From: Bacteroidota bacterium | GTDB taxonomy: Bacteria > Bacteroidota > Bacteroidia > Chitinophagales > Chitinophagaceae | Reading direction: 5' to 3' | NCBI GenBank assembly: GCA_023386045.1 | Contig: JAEWKK010000024.1 | Span: 1 to 64,000 of the forward strand | Length of the DNA stretch: 64,000 nt | Shown here: in pieces, positions 18,983 through 27,373 of the stretch | Layout of the letters: each line of letters starts with the position of its first letter | Numbering within the stretch: the stretch's first letter is position 1 | Made by a program: the position numbers and the translations under genes | The notes under the pieces: model-generated | The model's database searches: none | Told to the model about the DNA's origin: nothing | What the model saw: only the letters and a program-made list of their open reading frames with translations

Positions 18983-20014
18983 TTAATCCGCCACAAAAGT
19001 ACCGGCGGCACCTATTTCCGCATTGGCAAAGGAATGGTCAACAAATGTATACCTGCCTTTTTCCGGTAAGATGAATTCCATTATGGAGCCCTGTGCCGGC
19101 CCAACAAGTACAGCCTGCATCCCCACCATCTGGTTGGCAGGATTGCCCTCCATCCATACTTTATCGAATATAGTTCCGATGACATGGAAGCTTGAAATAT
19201 TATTAGGGCCAACATTTAAAAAATAGAGTCTGATCCTTTCACCAGCTTTTACGTGCATGGGTTTGATGATGTATTGTCCAACTTTGCCATTAAAGGCTAC
19301 AAAGCTGGGCACTCTTTTCAGTGCAAGCGCCGTATCCGGGGCATAGGCGCCTCCGGCAGGTTTCAGATAATATTCATTTTGGACCAGCGCAAATTCGCGG
19401 TCTACTTTTCCGGGGAAACCTTCTTTAGGTTCAACGATTACCATTCCCACCATACCCGAGATCATATGCAGCAATACCATGGGAGTTCCGCAATGGTACA
19501 TGAATACACCAGGATAGTTAGCTGTCCATGTAAAATGAATGGTCTCACCAGGAGAGATGCTCCTGTATTTATCTTCAGGATTAACCATGGCTGCATGAAA
19601 ATCTATTGAATGCGGCATGGGCTTCAGCATCTCGTGACCTACACTCATCGACATCATGGAAGAATCATTGCTGCGGTCGGTCATGGAAAACTTAACGGTT
19701 TGCCCTACACGAACTTTTAAAATGGGACCTGGTAATGAATCTCCAAATAACCAGGCAGTAAACTGAACACCATTTTTCACTGTGAACAATTTATGCTGTA
19801 CATCTATTTTTACTTCTACAGTATCTGCATCCACTAATTGGGGAACATTAGGACCATAGGACAGTGGACCTTTTTGTGCCTCTGTATTGTTATCTTTTGA
19901 AATGGTGGCCGTGGGTGCACCATAAACCATATTTGAATTCTTCTTTTCCTCAGGCTGGTTACAGGCAATCAGAAAAATTGCCATGATAAAAACGAAGGTT
20001 GTTTTCATAATCAA
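18983..20014 (-). CDS. nirK: copper-containing nitrite reductase, lipoprotein (AniA-like NirK)
   Basis: 343 aa. A lipobox (FLIAC, C18) indicates a lipid-anchored envelope protein. Two cupredoxin domains carry a full ligand set. Type-1 copper: H135, C175, H183, M188 (PHSIDFH, MYHCGTPMVLLHMISGM). Type-2 copper: H140, H174, H327 (VDHSF). The catalytic Asp (D138) and His (H277 in SSFHVIG) are also present. SSFHVIGTIFDKVW is very like Neisseria AniA. Predicted reaction: nitrite to nitric oxide in the periplasm or at the outer membrane. No nor, nos or nitrate reductase genes and no Crp/Fnr-type regulator are adjacent, so it is an isolated NirK. Start: MIMK or the second Met; both keep the lipobox. 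Confidence 0.9.
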   Translation of the reverse strand: MIMKTTFVFIMAIFLIACNQPEEKKNSNMVYGAPTATISKDNNTEAQKGPLSYGPNVPQLVDADTVEVKIDVQHKLFTVKNGVQFTAWLFGDSLPGPILKVRVGQTVKFSMTDRSNDSSMMSMSVGHEMLKPMPHSIDFHAAMVNPEDKYRSISPGETIHFTWTANYPGVFMYHCGTPMVLLHMISGMVGMVIVEPKEGFPGKVDREFALVQNEYYLKPAGGAYAPDTALALKRVPSFVAFNGKVGQYIIKPMHVKAGERIRLYFLNVGPNNISSFHVIGTIFDKVWMEGNPANQMVGMQAVLVGPAQGSIMEFILPEKGRYTFVDHSFANAEIGAAGTFVAD

Positions 20015-20093
20015 AAAGCATAAAAAATTATACCAGCAAAATTACCTGATATAATTACTCAGGTATGAATAAAAGCTTTTGTTATTTGTGTAG

Positions 20094-20135
20094 ATAGAAA
20101 CTCTTATTTCCTTTTTAAAGAATAAGAGTTTCTAT
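20094..20135. terminator. perfect 15-bp inverted repeat, possible terminator of the VOC gene
   Basis: ATAGAAACTCTTATT / AATAAGAGTTTCTAT with a 12-nt loop, placed just after the stop of the VOC gene and before the nirK start (both on the minus strand). A clean U-tract is missing on both sides, so it may instead be a regulatory or mRNA-stabilising hairpin. Confidence 0.5.
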
Positions 20136-20158
20136 ATCATCACTGATCTGAAAAGAAT

Positions 20159-20596
20159 TCATTTTTTCTCAGAACAATTAAACATCCATTGCACACCAAA
20201 TTGATCTGTACAGGTTCCAAAATAATCTCCCCAGAACATCTCCTGCAGTTCCATTGTTACCTTTCCTCCTGAAGACAGTGCATCAAACAATTTTTTGGTT
20301 TCCTCCCTGGTATCTGGTTGCAGGTTGATATAAAGGTTGTTGCCAAACCTGACCTGGAAGCCCATGGTTTCAGGAGCATCTGTTCCCATGAGTACATGAC
20401 TGCCAAGAATACGAAGCTCTACATGCATCACAAGGTTAAGATCTTCATCAGCCATTGGTGGTGCGCCAGGTTGCTGCGGAACATCTTTGAAGCGCATGAC
20501 TGGTCCAATGAAATTACCGCCAAATACAGATCTGTAAAAATTGAATGCTTCTTCAGTTTGTCTTGAGAAGTTTAAATAAGTACTAACGCTTGACAT
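20159..20596 (-). CDS. VOC-superfamily (PhnB-like) protein
   Basis: 145 aa, glyoxalase/bleomycin-resistance fold of the PhnB or 3-demethylubiquinone-methyltransferase-like class. Markers are MSSVSTYLNFSRQTEEAFNF at the start, a central VMHVEL, and the ending WGDYFGTCTDQFGVQWMFN. Members bind a metal with His/Glu and act on small molecules; the substrate is usually unknown. It is a single gene, with an inverted repeat after it. Confidence 0.88.
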   Translation of the reverse strand: MSSVSTYLNFSRQTEEAFNFYRSVFGGNFIGPVMRFKDVPQQPGAPPMADEDLNLVMHVELRILGSHVLMGTDAPETMGFQVRFGNNLYINLQPDTREETKKLFDALSSGGKVTMELQEMFWGDYFGTCTDQFGVQWMFNCSEKK

Positions 20597-20731
20597 AATT
20601 GTAGGTTTGATTTGATAGATTTAAATAACATTGCAAACCTAAAAACCGGGTAACTTTTAAACGGGGTGTGATCACGGCAATATACAGGTTGAATACCGGC
20701 ATGTATCAATTCAAAGTTTTAACTTAGTTCG

Positions 20732-21508
20732 ATGCCCGAACTTCCAGACATAGAGGTTTTTTCGCAGAATCTGAATAAAATGTATGCAGGTAAAAAACTT
20801 TCTAAACTGGTAATAGTTAATGGAAAGAAAATAAAAGACAAACCCTCCTCACTTAAATCTGCAATTGAAGGCCGAACCTTAAAAGAAATATACCGGTCTG
20901 GAAAAGAAATGCGTTTTTGTTTTTCAGGAAATGTTGTTCTTGGTCTTCACCTGATGCTTACCGGTGATCTATTTCCATTTGAAAAAAATAACGAAAGAAA
21001 ATCCACCATTGTTGAATTTCATTTCAGTGGAGGGAAGGGGCTGGCACTGACAGATCGAATGAAGAATGCCAATATCGTTCTAAATCCTGTTGAGAAAATG
21101 GGAATTGATGCTTTGGACAGTCGGCTCAATTATAAATCTCTAAAAGAGATACTCAATCGCAAGGCTAATATCAAAAATGTATTGCTTGACCAGGATCGCA
21201 TCCGCGGAATTGGAAACGGGTATTCAGATGAAATACTTTGGAAGTCTGGTATTTCACCTTTTTCAGTAGCCAATGCTGTTCCGGACGAAAAAATAAAAGA
21301 ACTCGCCAAAAATATCAAACAGGTATTGCGATCGGCAATTAACAGGATCTCGAAAAAATATCCTGATCTGGTGCAGGGTGAGGTGCGTGATTTTATGAAG
21401 ATACATACGAAGAAAAAAACACATAGTCCTACAGGTTCACCTATTAAAATGACTGACAGGGGTATGCTGAAAACATTTTATACCGAAGAGCAGAAGTTGT
21501 ATCAATAA
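20732..21508 (+). CDS. Fpg/Nei-family DNA glycosylase lacking zinc-finger cysteines
   Basis: 258 aa. Base-excision repair glycosylase/AP lyase. It begins MPELPDIEVF with the catalytic P2 and E3, has the conserved Lys near 58 (SGKEM), and the helix-two-turn-helix LLDQDRIRGIGNGYSDEILW (about 151-170, N162). The C-terminal region that normally carries four Cys reads IHTKKKTHSPTGSPIKMTDR then GMLKTFYTEEQK. The finger Arg (R243) remains but all four Cys are gone; the only Cys in the protein is C63. This resembles the zincless finger of NEIL1-type enzymes. The monocistronic gene is probably active; oxidised purine or pyrimidine preference cannot be told. Confidence 0.85.
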   Translation: MPELPDIEVFSQNLNKMYAGKKLSKLVIVNGKKIKDKPSSLKSAIEGRTLKEIYRSGKEMRFCFSGNVVLGLHLMLTGDLFPFEKNNERKSTIVEFHFSGGKGLALTDRMKNANIVLNPVEKMGIDALDSRLNYKSLKEILNRKANIKNVLLDQDRIRGIGNGYSDEILWKSGISPFSVANAVPDEKIKELAKNIKQVLRSAINRISKKYPDLVQGEVRDFMKIHTKKKTHSPTGSPIKMTDRGMLKTFYTEEQKLYQ

Positions 21509-21685
21509 AATAAAGCTGTAATGAGCCAATACCTGGTAGAAGGGCAGAAGGCTTTCCTGATTAAGTAATGTCAATCATACCCGGTCCACCTTCATGAAGA
21601 TCATTATTCCTGGACTGGTGTGGATAAAATATGAGTTTGATTTATAATTAGTTAGGGACAATCAGTCATTATTTGGTACTGGTTG

Positions 21686-21729
21686 TTTGGATATTTAACT
21701 GAATTGTTATTTACTTTGTACTTCAAAGT
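21686..21729 (+). promoter_or_regulatory. promoter-like element with overlapping palindromic operator (site 1)
   Basis: TTTG, 21 bp, then TTACTTTG resembles a Bacteroidota -33/-7 promoter. Its -7 box lies inside the perfect inverted repeat ACTTTG-TACTT-CAAAGT (21713-21729), followed by GCTTTT. A near-identical copy lies 96 bp downstream. The overlap suggests a repressor or activator operator controlling the multi-TM gene that starts at 21876. Confidence 0.45.
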
Positions 21730-21808
21730 GCTTTTGAAAATGAGATTATTGTTATCGTCAGATAATGGATCAGTGTATGGCCGGTAAAATTATTTTTTTT
21801 AGGCCTCT

Positions 21809-21825
21809 ACTTTGTAATTCAAAGT
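21809..21825 (+). promoter_or_regulatory. palindromic operator-like site 2
   Basis: ACTTTG-TAATT-CAAAGT, followed by GCTTTC, the same dyad and flank as site 1 and 51 bp before the ATG of the next gene. Apart from the two operator sites, the 367-bp spacer holds no ORF or RNA gene that I can see. Confidence 0.45.
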
Positions 21826-21875
21826 GCTTTCAATAATTAGCTCGAATACCAGGACATAAAACATAACCACAACTT

Positions 21876-23117
21876 ATGATAGAGGAAATACGGGCACATT
21901 TCAACAACGCGGGACAACTCGAGAAGATGTACAGGAACAATAAGCTGAATTTCAAAAAGAATTTCAGCTTGCTATACCCGGAATTGAAAGGCAGCCCTAT
22001 TGCAGATTTCTGGAATGCAAGGCTGCACTACGAAAATGAAGAGATCAACTGGGGTAGCCGTGGAGAATTATTAATGGTGATTATTGCGTCCCTGATTGCT
22101 GGTTTCATTGCCAAACTGCCTTCAATTATTTCTGTTAGTGAAGAATACTTCTATCCCCGGAATGTCGGGTTTATTATTTTTCCTTTGTTAACAGCCTACT
22201 TTGCCTGGAAGAATCAATTGAGCACAGGCAAAATTGTTATCATGGCTGCTCTCACATTGGCCGGATTAATTTTTATCAATTCTCTTCCGGGTATTGAAAA
22301 TTCTAATACTACGGTTTTATCCTGTATTCACCTGATTCTTTTCCTTTGGTCAATAATGGGCTTTGCCTTTGTTGGTGCCTATAAAAATGCCTATGAAAAA
22401 CGATTGGAATATTTGCGTTACAACGGCGACCTGGTAGTCATTACCACACTCATTCTCATTGCCGGTGTTATTCTGAGTGGCATCACCATTGGTTTATTTT
22501 CATTACTTGGCTACCAGATAGAGCAATTCTATTTTGAAAACATTGTTGTTTTCGCGCTTCCTGCAGCTCCCATCATAGGAACTTACCTCACACAAACCAA
22601 TCCACAGCTGGTTGGTAAGGTTTCTCCAGTCATTGCCAGGATCTTCAGTCCACTGGTGTTGATTATGCTTGTGATCTATCTCATTGCAATGGTTTATTCA
22701 GCCAAGGATCCTTATAATGACCGTGATTTTTTGATCATCTTCAATGCCCTTCTGGTTGGAGTAATGGCCATTATATTTTTCTCTGTGGCCAAAACTTCTG
22801 AATCCACCGCTAAAGCTGAAATCTGGATCTTGTTTATGTTGTCAATCGCTACACTCATTGTCAATACGATTGCACTTTCCGCCATTCTGTTTCGTATATC
22901 AGAATGGGGTATCACGCCCAACCGGGCTGCGGTGCTGGGTGGTAATATCCTTATCTTATTGAACCTTGTACTGGTAACAACAAAGCTTTTCAAGGTGCTT
23001 GTTAAAAAGGGAACACTCAATGGAGTAGAAAGAGCAATTGCCGCCTACCTGCCTGTCTATTGCATTTGGACTGTGATCGTGACCTTTATTTTTCCAGTGG
23101 TATTTGGATTTAAATAA
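21876..23117 (+). CDS. multi-pass membrane protein, DUF4153-like
   Basis: 413 aa. A soluble N-terminus of about 65 residues (MIEEIRAHFNNAGQLEKMYR, helical, amphipathic) precedes about ten membrane helices. The segment FRISEWGITPNRAAVLGGN (about 337-355) resembles the conserved loop of DUF4153-type membrane proteins. Function is unknown for that group. It stands alone behind two operator-like palindromes, so expression is probably regulated by a dimeric HTH factor encoded elsewhere. Confidence 0.7.
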   Translation: MIEEIRAHFNNAGQLEKMYRNNKLNFKKNFSLLYPELKGSPIADFWNARLHYENEEINWGSRGELLMVIIASLIAGFIAKLPSIISVSEEYFYPRNVGFIIFPLLTAYFAWKNQLSTGKIVIMAALTLAGLIFINSLPGIENSNTTVLSCIHLILFLWSIMGFAFVGAYKNAYEKRLEYLRYNGDLVVITTLILIAGVILSGITIGLFSLLGYQIEQFYFENIVVFALPAAPIIGTYLTQTNPQLVGKVSPVIARIFSPLVLIMLVIYLIAMVYSAKDPYNDRDFLIIFNALLVGVMAIIFFSVAKTSESTAKAEIWILFMLSIATLIVNTIALSAILFRISEWGITPNRAAVLGGNILILLNLVLVTTKLFKVLVKKGTLNGVERAIAAYLPVYCIWTVIVTFIFPVVFGFK

Positions 23118-23326
23118 GAAAGGGTAAAAGGAGTGTGGAAGCAGAACGATGAAGCGGAAAGACAAAAGCAGAGAACATTGTCTTAATTTTTTTCAGAGCG
23201 AGAAACAGAGAGAGCGAGGGGAGAATGGCAAGGCCTCCTCACCAGGTATAAGCAGGATCATGTTCTATTCCAAAAACCCAGGTATAAAGGCCTTTGCATT
23301 TTCAGAGAATGGTATTCTTCAGTAGC

Positions 23327-23836
23327 CTATTTCTTATGCCAACGGCCACTTCCACCCACTTCAAATACACCGATACCTCCGGCAGCAGAATTAAATTGTC
23401 CTACTGGCTGATGTTTTCCATTGAACCAGGTAATTTGTAGAATGCCTCCAGCTTCTGCAATGCCCTGTGCATGATAGCCCCTGGTTTCATTGAATAAGGC
23501 ATCCCAGTTTTCATAGGCGGTATACATGAATCCGTAACATCGCATAGCGGCAAGTCCTATGCCCCAGTGATTTGCTTCGAAATAGTAGGGCAGGTGGGTT
23601 GGACTACACTTCACATACCCATATACTGCTATGGTATATAGTTCTGCGGTTGCTTCTGCAGGACTGGGTACGTGTATGCCTTTCAGCCTGCCGGCTTCAG
23701 TAGTTTCCTCTCCCATGGAACTTAACAGTTTGTGGATGTCGTCTTCACTTACTTTTCCTTTCAATGCTTTGTTAGTGGCATTTCTGATGGTTTTTACAAA
23801 CTCAGGAGCCTGAGTCTGCGTTAAAATGTCGATCAT
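23327..23836 (-). CDS. hypothetical protein with a C-terminal Gly-rich beta domain
   Basis: 169 aa. A helical N-terminal third (to about 60) is followed by a beta/aromatic-rich part: HLPYYFEANHWGIGLAAMR and FNSAAGGIGVFEVGGSGRW at the end. No signal peptide is seen. The Gly-rich ending faintly recalls small virulence-associated beta-barrel proteins (VapA type), but I would not assign it. A single gene with its own promoter region; function unknown. Confidence 0.7.
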   Translation of the reverse strand: MIDILTQTQAPEFVKTIRNATNKALKGKVSEDDIHKLLSSMGEETTEAGRLKGIHVPSPAEATAELYTIAVYGYVKCSPTHLPYYFEANHWGIGLAAMRCYGFMYTAYENWDALFNETRGYHAQGIAEAGGILQITWFNGKHQPVGQFNSAAGGIGVFEVGGSGRWHKK

Positions 23837-24197
23837 AACTTTGTTTTTAATGATACTTACTCGTAAGGCTTTTCAGTTTCCGCCATTTTTCATGGACTTG
23901 CAATTCATGTGATTTGCATGATTGTTTTCAAAGGCGGTGGTTACCAATTGTCTATTTGCACAGGACAGAAGTGAGGTGATATAAATCAGTGTGGTGGTAT
24001 GTGATCTGAAATAATAAAAGTATAAACTGGAAATGAAAAATAACCCTGACTGCAGCAGACATAAGGGCTGATTGCTGTCATTGGATGTTTGTTTGGATTT
24101 TTATAGACCTGTCCGCAAATAGAAATTCGCGTCAATGATCATAAGTAAAATAGGTTTATCCTGCAGAAAAGCACTTTGAAAAATTGGTAAATTCCTG
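23837..24197. other. intergenic region, no gene seen (about 360 bp)
   Basis: AT-rich and without ORFs of protein-like composition. At 24172-24184 it contains AAAGCACTTTGAA, the reverse complement of the CAAAGTGCTTT flank of the operator-like sites near 21.7-21.8 kb, but only as a half site. It may be an old copy of that regulatory region. Confidence 0.4.
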
Positions 24198-24416
24198 GTG
24201 AAAGAAATTTTAAGCGAGAAACAGAGCGGGAGCGAGGTAAATAAAAAAGCGGAACAACATCGCTCTCGCTTCGCCTTCGCTAAGGCTATGGCGAAAGCAG
24301 TTCTGTTTATTCGGCTCTGAATTATTTGGATATGGAGGAATGAATCTGAGAGTGAGAAACAGAGCGAGAGCGAGGGAACAATCGCTTTCCACTCTTCGCT
24401 CTCGCTCTGTCTTTAA
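24198..24416. repeat. GAGAAACAGAGCG/GCGAGAGCG repeat elements (two adjacent copies)
   Basis: Two copies of a dispersed intergenic element: 24211-24300, with GAGAAACAGAGCG then CGCTCTCGCTTCGCC and AGGCTATGGCGA, and 24350-24416, with the same ends but a different middle. The core TTCGCC...GGCGAA can fold as a hairpin. Short related pieces occur at 23201-23225, 44566-44600 and 61612-61640. Confidence 0.7.
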
Positions 24417-24640
24417 TGCCCGAGACTGGATTCCCTGCCTGCGTGACGCAGTCAGGCAGGGAACCAGCGCGCTTTACAGCGATTAATTGTCTATCTAAAA
24501 ATGTAAGAATCGATTGAATGACTTTTATATTGCACTTGAAGTGGGAGTAAGGGGAAATAAAAAAGCGGAACAACATCGCTCTCGCTTCGCCTTCGCTAAG
24601 GCTATGGCGAATACAATCTGTTTCTCCGCTCTGTCTTTAG
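24417..24640 (-). repeat. tandem unit 1: tRNA-Leu 3' fragment interrupted by a palindrome plus GAGAAACAG element
   Basis: A 224-bp unit repeated in the next 230 bp, both downstream of the intact tRNA-Leu(GAG). It begins (plus-strand view) with the last 17 nt of the tRNA complement (TGCCCGAGACTGGATTC). A 27-bp palindrome at 24434-24460 (arms CCTGCCTG / CAGGCAGG) follows, then GAACCAGC resumes the T-arm. The anticodon and D arms are missing. The rest is AT-rich, ending in the GCGGAACAAC...GGCGAATACAATCTG element. Confidence 0.8.
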
Positions 24641-24870
24641 TGCCCGAGACTGGATTCCCTGCCTGCGTGACGCAGTCAGGCAGGGAACCAGCGCGCTTTA
24701 CAGCAATTAAATGGCTACCTAAAAATGTAAAATGTAAAAATTGATTGAATGGCCTTTATACTGCACTATAAGTGGGAGCAAGGGAAATAAAAAAGCGGAA
24801 CAACATCGCTCTCGCTTCGCCTTCGCTAAGGCTATGGCGAATACAATCTGTTTCTCCGCTCTGTCTTTAG
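24641..24870 (-). repeat. tandem unit 2: second interrupted tRNA-Leu 3' fragment
   Basis: Near-identical to the preceding unit, with the same 27-bp palindrome at 24658-24684 splitting the T-loop at exactly the same base. It runs directly into the intact tRNA gene. The identical interruption means the palindrome was present before the unit duplicated. The GC hairpin TTCGCC...GGCGAA and AGCGGA...TCCGCTTTTTT (minus-strand reading) could act as a terminator for the tRNA. Confidence 0.8.
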
Positions 24871-24954
24871 TGCCCGAGACTGGATTCGAACCAGCACGCC
24901 GTTTCCAGCGCCACCACCTCAAGGTGGTGCGTCTACCAATTTCGCCACCCGGGC
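24871..24954 (-). tRNA. tRNA-Leu, anticodon GAG
   Basis: 84-nt cloverleaf. Acceptor GCCCGGG pairs with CTCGGGC, with A as discriminator. D-arm region GCGAAATTGGTAGACGC; anticodon arm CCACC-TTGAGGT-GGTGG; long variable arm typical of Leu; T-arm with GGTTCGAATCC. CCA is not encoded. It reads Leu codons CUU/CUC. Confidence 0.96.
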
Positions 24955-24980
24955 ATCCCTGAAAGGGCAGCAAAAATATC

Positions 24981-26132
24981 TTATTTTTTCAAAACAACAC
25001 GAAAAGTTGTTCCTTTTCCTGGCTCGGAATGTTTTACCGTTAACGAACCTTTGTGGTATTGTTCAATGATCCTTTTGGAAAGACTTAATCCCAATCCCCA
25101 GCCACGCTTTTTGGTGGTAAAGCCAGGTTTGAAAACCCTGCTCATATTTTTACTGCTGATACCCTTACCTGTATCAGTAACATCAATCACTACATTTTTT
25201 TCGTGTTCAGTGATATCTACTTTAATGCTTCCTTTACCTTCCATGGCATCAAGTGCATTCTTTAAAAGATTTTCTATGACCCAGTCAAACAAAGGAGCTG
25301 AGATCCGGATAAAGATTTCCGTTGCATTGTGTGTATTTAACTGAAAAGAAACCTTTCCGCCAGCACGCTTTTTCACATAGTCCATCATGTGCTGCACCTG
25401 TTCAATGATATTTTTTTCTTCCAGTTGCGGTGTGCTGCCGATCTTTCCAAAACGGTCGGAGACAAGTCGCAAACGGGTCACATCTTTTTCTATTTCAGGA
25501 ACAAAACTTTCTCCTGCATGTGTTTCTTTCAGGATCTCCACCCAGCCTTCAAGAGAGGAAACAGGAGTGCCCAGCTGGTGAGCCGTTTCCTTGGCCATAC
25601 CTGCCCATAAATGATTCTGCGTGGAGCGGTAATTACTTCTTAAAGAAAGAACCGTAATGAGGATGAAGAGTCCAACAATAAATAGTTGGACCAATGGATA
25701 ATAACGTACCTCATCCAGGAGTTGGCTGTGGCCGAAGTAATAGTGATTCACCTTGGTGGAATCCCCTGGTACATAAAAATTTATGGGTGAGTTTTCTGAT
25801 TTGAAACTTTCCAGTTGTCTTCGCAGGTAAACTGAATCCTTTGCTTCAGCTTTAATGGAATCAAGGTTCTTGTAACCCAGGATATTTCCTTTTTCATCGG
25901 TGGCGATGATGGGTATATCAGTATTGTCTTCGAGGATCTTTGCAGGTAACCTGGTATCTGAATTCAATGGATTGAGAAGGGCATAGCTGGCTTCTACCCA
26001 TTCTTCTACTTTTTGTCTTTCTTCCTTTTCAATTTTGTCGGCCAGGTAGGAAGAATACCAGATCGTACCGCTCACGATAAAGATCGCGATCAGCGCCAGA
26101 AGCGTACGCCAGTTAAGGAGTTGACGAAACAT
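24981..26132 (-). CDS. membrane sensor histidine kinase
   Basis: 383 aa from MFRQLLNW. An in-frame extension of 66 codons upstream is open but non-protein-like, and it would cover the divergent promoter region. Two membrane helices (about 8-24 and 145-164) enclose a roughly 120-residue periplasmic sensor domain. The kinase core has H185 in AHQLGTPVSSLEGW, an N box (ENLLKNALDAM), and G boxes DTGKGIS and WGLGLSLSKRII. No receiver gene adjoins it. The stimulus is unknown. The HQLGTP H-box variant is common in Bacteroidota kinases. Confidence 0.88.
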   Translation of the reverse strand: MFRQLLNWRTLLALIAIFIVSGTIWYSSYLADKIEKEERQKVEEWVEASYALLNPLNSDTRLPAKILEDNTDIPIIATDEKGNILGYKNLDSIKAEAKDSVYLRRQLESFKSENSPINFYVPGDSTKVNHYYFGHSQLLDEVRYYPLVQLFIVGLFILITVLSLRSNYRSTQNHLWAGMAKETAHQLGTPVSSLEGWVEILKETHAGESFVPEIEKDVTRLRLVSDRFGKIGSTPQLEEKNIIEQVQHMMDYVKKRAGGKVSFQLNTHNATEIFIRISAPLFDWVIENLLKNALDAMEGKGSIKVDITEHEKNVVIDVTDTGKGISSKNMSRVFKPGFTTKKRGWGLGLSLSKRIIEQYHKGSLTVKHSEPGKGTTFRVVLKK

Positions 26133-26245
26133 GTCTAAAAATACGGAGTTTGGTGCTTGAACTGTAGGCAAAGCGAAACAACTGCAACCATCAATAGTTT
26201 CAAACCTCAAACAACTTCTTATTTTTACCTGAATAATCTTTTCAT

Positions 26246-27289
26246 TTGAGCCATCTTTCTGTTGCCATTGTGATCCTGAACTGGAACGGGAAAAATTACC
26301 TGGAAAAATTTCTTCCTTCCCTGATGGCAACCACTTACGGGTATTTTAAAATTGTGATTGCAGATAATGCTTCCACTGATGATTCGGTTTCTTTTGTACA
26401 ACAGGCATATCCCAATGTGGATCTTATCTTACTGAAAAAAAACCTGGGTTATGCGGGAGGCTATAATGAAGCATTAAAAAATATTGAGTCAGATTATTTT
26501 GTTCTTTTGAATTCTGATGTAGAAGTCACACCGGGATGGCTTGATCCCATGGTCAGCCTGATGGAAGCTGATAAAAACTGCGCTGCCTGTCAGCCAAAAA
26601 TACTTTCCTACCATCATAAAAAAGAGTTTGAATATGCAGGTGCTGCGGGCGGATGGATAGATGCATTTGGTTATCCTTTTAACCGGGGACGTGTTTTTGA
26701 ATATTGTGAAGAAGACAAGGGACAATACAACAGCACAGAAAAAATCTTCTGGGCCAGTGGTGCGGCATTAATGATCAGATCACGCATCTTTCACGAGCTG
26801 GAAGGTTTTGATGATTTTTTGTTTGCGCACCAGGAGGAGATCGACCTATGCTGGCGTGCGCAGTTAAAAGGTTATGACATCTATTGCTGTGCAGATTCCA
26901 TCGTTTATCATGTGGGAGGAGGAACGCTTCCCAGGGGAAACTCACGCAAAACTTTTTTGAATTACAGGAATAACCAAATACTACTTTATAAAAATCTTCC
27001 ATTGTCGGAGAAGTGGTGGAAGATTCCCTTCCGCATGATGCTTGACCAGGTAGCTGCTTTGAAAATGTTGTTATCCGGGGATGGCGGCTATTTCATAGCT
27101 GTGATCAAGGCACACCTTGCTTTTATCAAATGGATCTTTTTTCAAAAGAAAAGACAGGTAGCGTATAAAAAGAAAAAACTCACCTTGCTTGATGGAGTTT
27201 TCAATGGCAATATTGTATGGCAGCATTTTGTAAAAAAGAAAAAGACCTTCACTGAAATTGTTGGAGAAAAACCTTCCTCCGATACTTAG
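26246..27289 (+). CDS. family 2 glycosyltransferase (rhamnosyltransferase-like)
   Basis: 347 aa. GT-A fold inverting glycosyltransferase that adds a sugar from an activated donor at the inner face of the cytoplasmic membrane. Motifs: VAIVILNWNGKNYLEKFLPS (about 5-24), ADNASTDDS, LLNSDVEV (metal-binding region), WASGAALMIRS, and the downstream LCWRAQLKGYDIYC. The start is TTG; no ATG precedes the conserved NWNG strand. It is divergent from the kinase gene with a 113-bp spacer. The context does not name the polysaccharide. Confidence 0.88.
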   Translation: MSHLSVAIVILNWNGKNYLEKFLPSLMATTYGYFKIVIADNASTDDSVSFVQQAYPNVDLILLKKNLGYAGGYNEALKNIESDYFVLLNSDVEVTPGWLDPMVSLMEADKNCAACQPKILSYHHKKEFEYAGAAGGWIDAFGYPFNRGRVFEYCEEDKGQYNSTEKIFWASGAALMIRSRIFHELEGFDDFLFAHQEEIDLCWRAQLKGYDIYCCADSIVYHVGGGTLPRGNSRKTFLNYRNNQILLYKNLPLSEKWWKIPFRMMLDQVAALKMLLSGDGGYFIAVIKAHLAFIKWIFFQKKRQVAYKKKKLTLLDGVFNGNIVWQHFVKKKKTFTEIVGEKPSSDT

Positions 27290-27373
27290 ATTTAGTTGAA
27301 TGAAGTACTACAGTACAAGAGTGCGACGCAACAGGCGCTAAATAGTAATTGTTAAGCCAGGAGCCAAAAGATC

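Noticed and set aside
18983..20014. NirK lacking a catalytic histidine because GHG of the Alcaligenes motif is missing
   Set aside because: The catalytic His corresponds to H277 in SSFHVIG, as in AniA; the second His of the other class is not the catalytic one, so the site is complete.
24417..24870. Extra functional tRNA-Leu genes in the tandem units
   Set aside because: Only the T-arm and acceptor 3' side are present, and the T-loop is interrupted by a palindrome; D and anticodon arms are missing.
24981..26330. Upstream start for the histidine kinase adding 66 residues
   Set aside because: The extension lacks protein-like features and covers the divergent glycosyltransferase promoter; the start at 26132 gives a normal N-terminal membrane helix.
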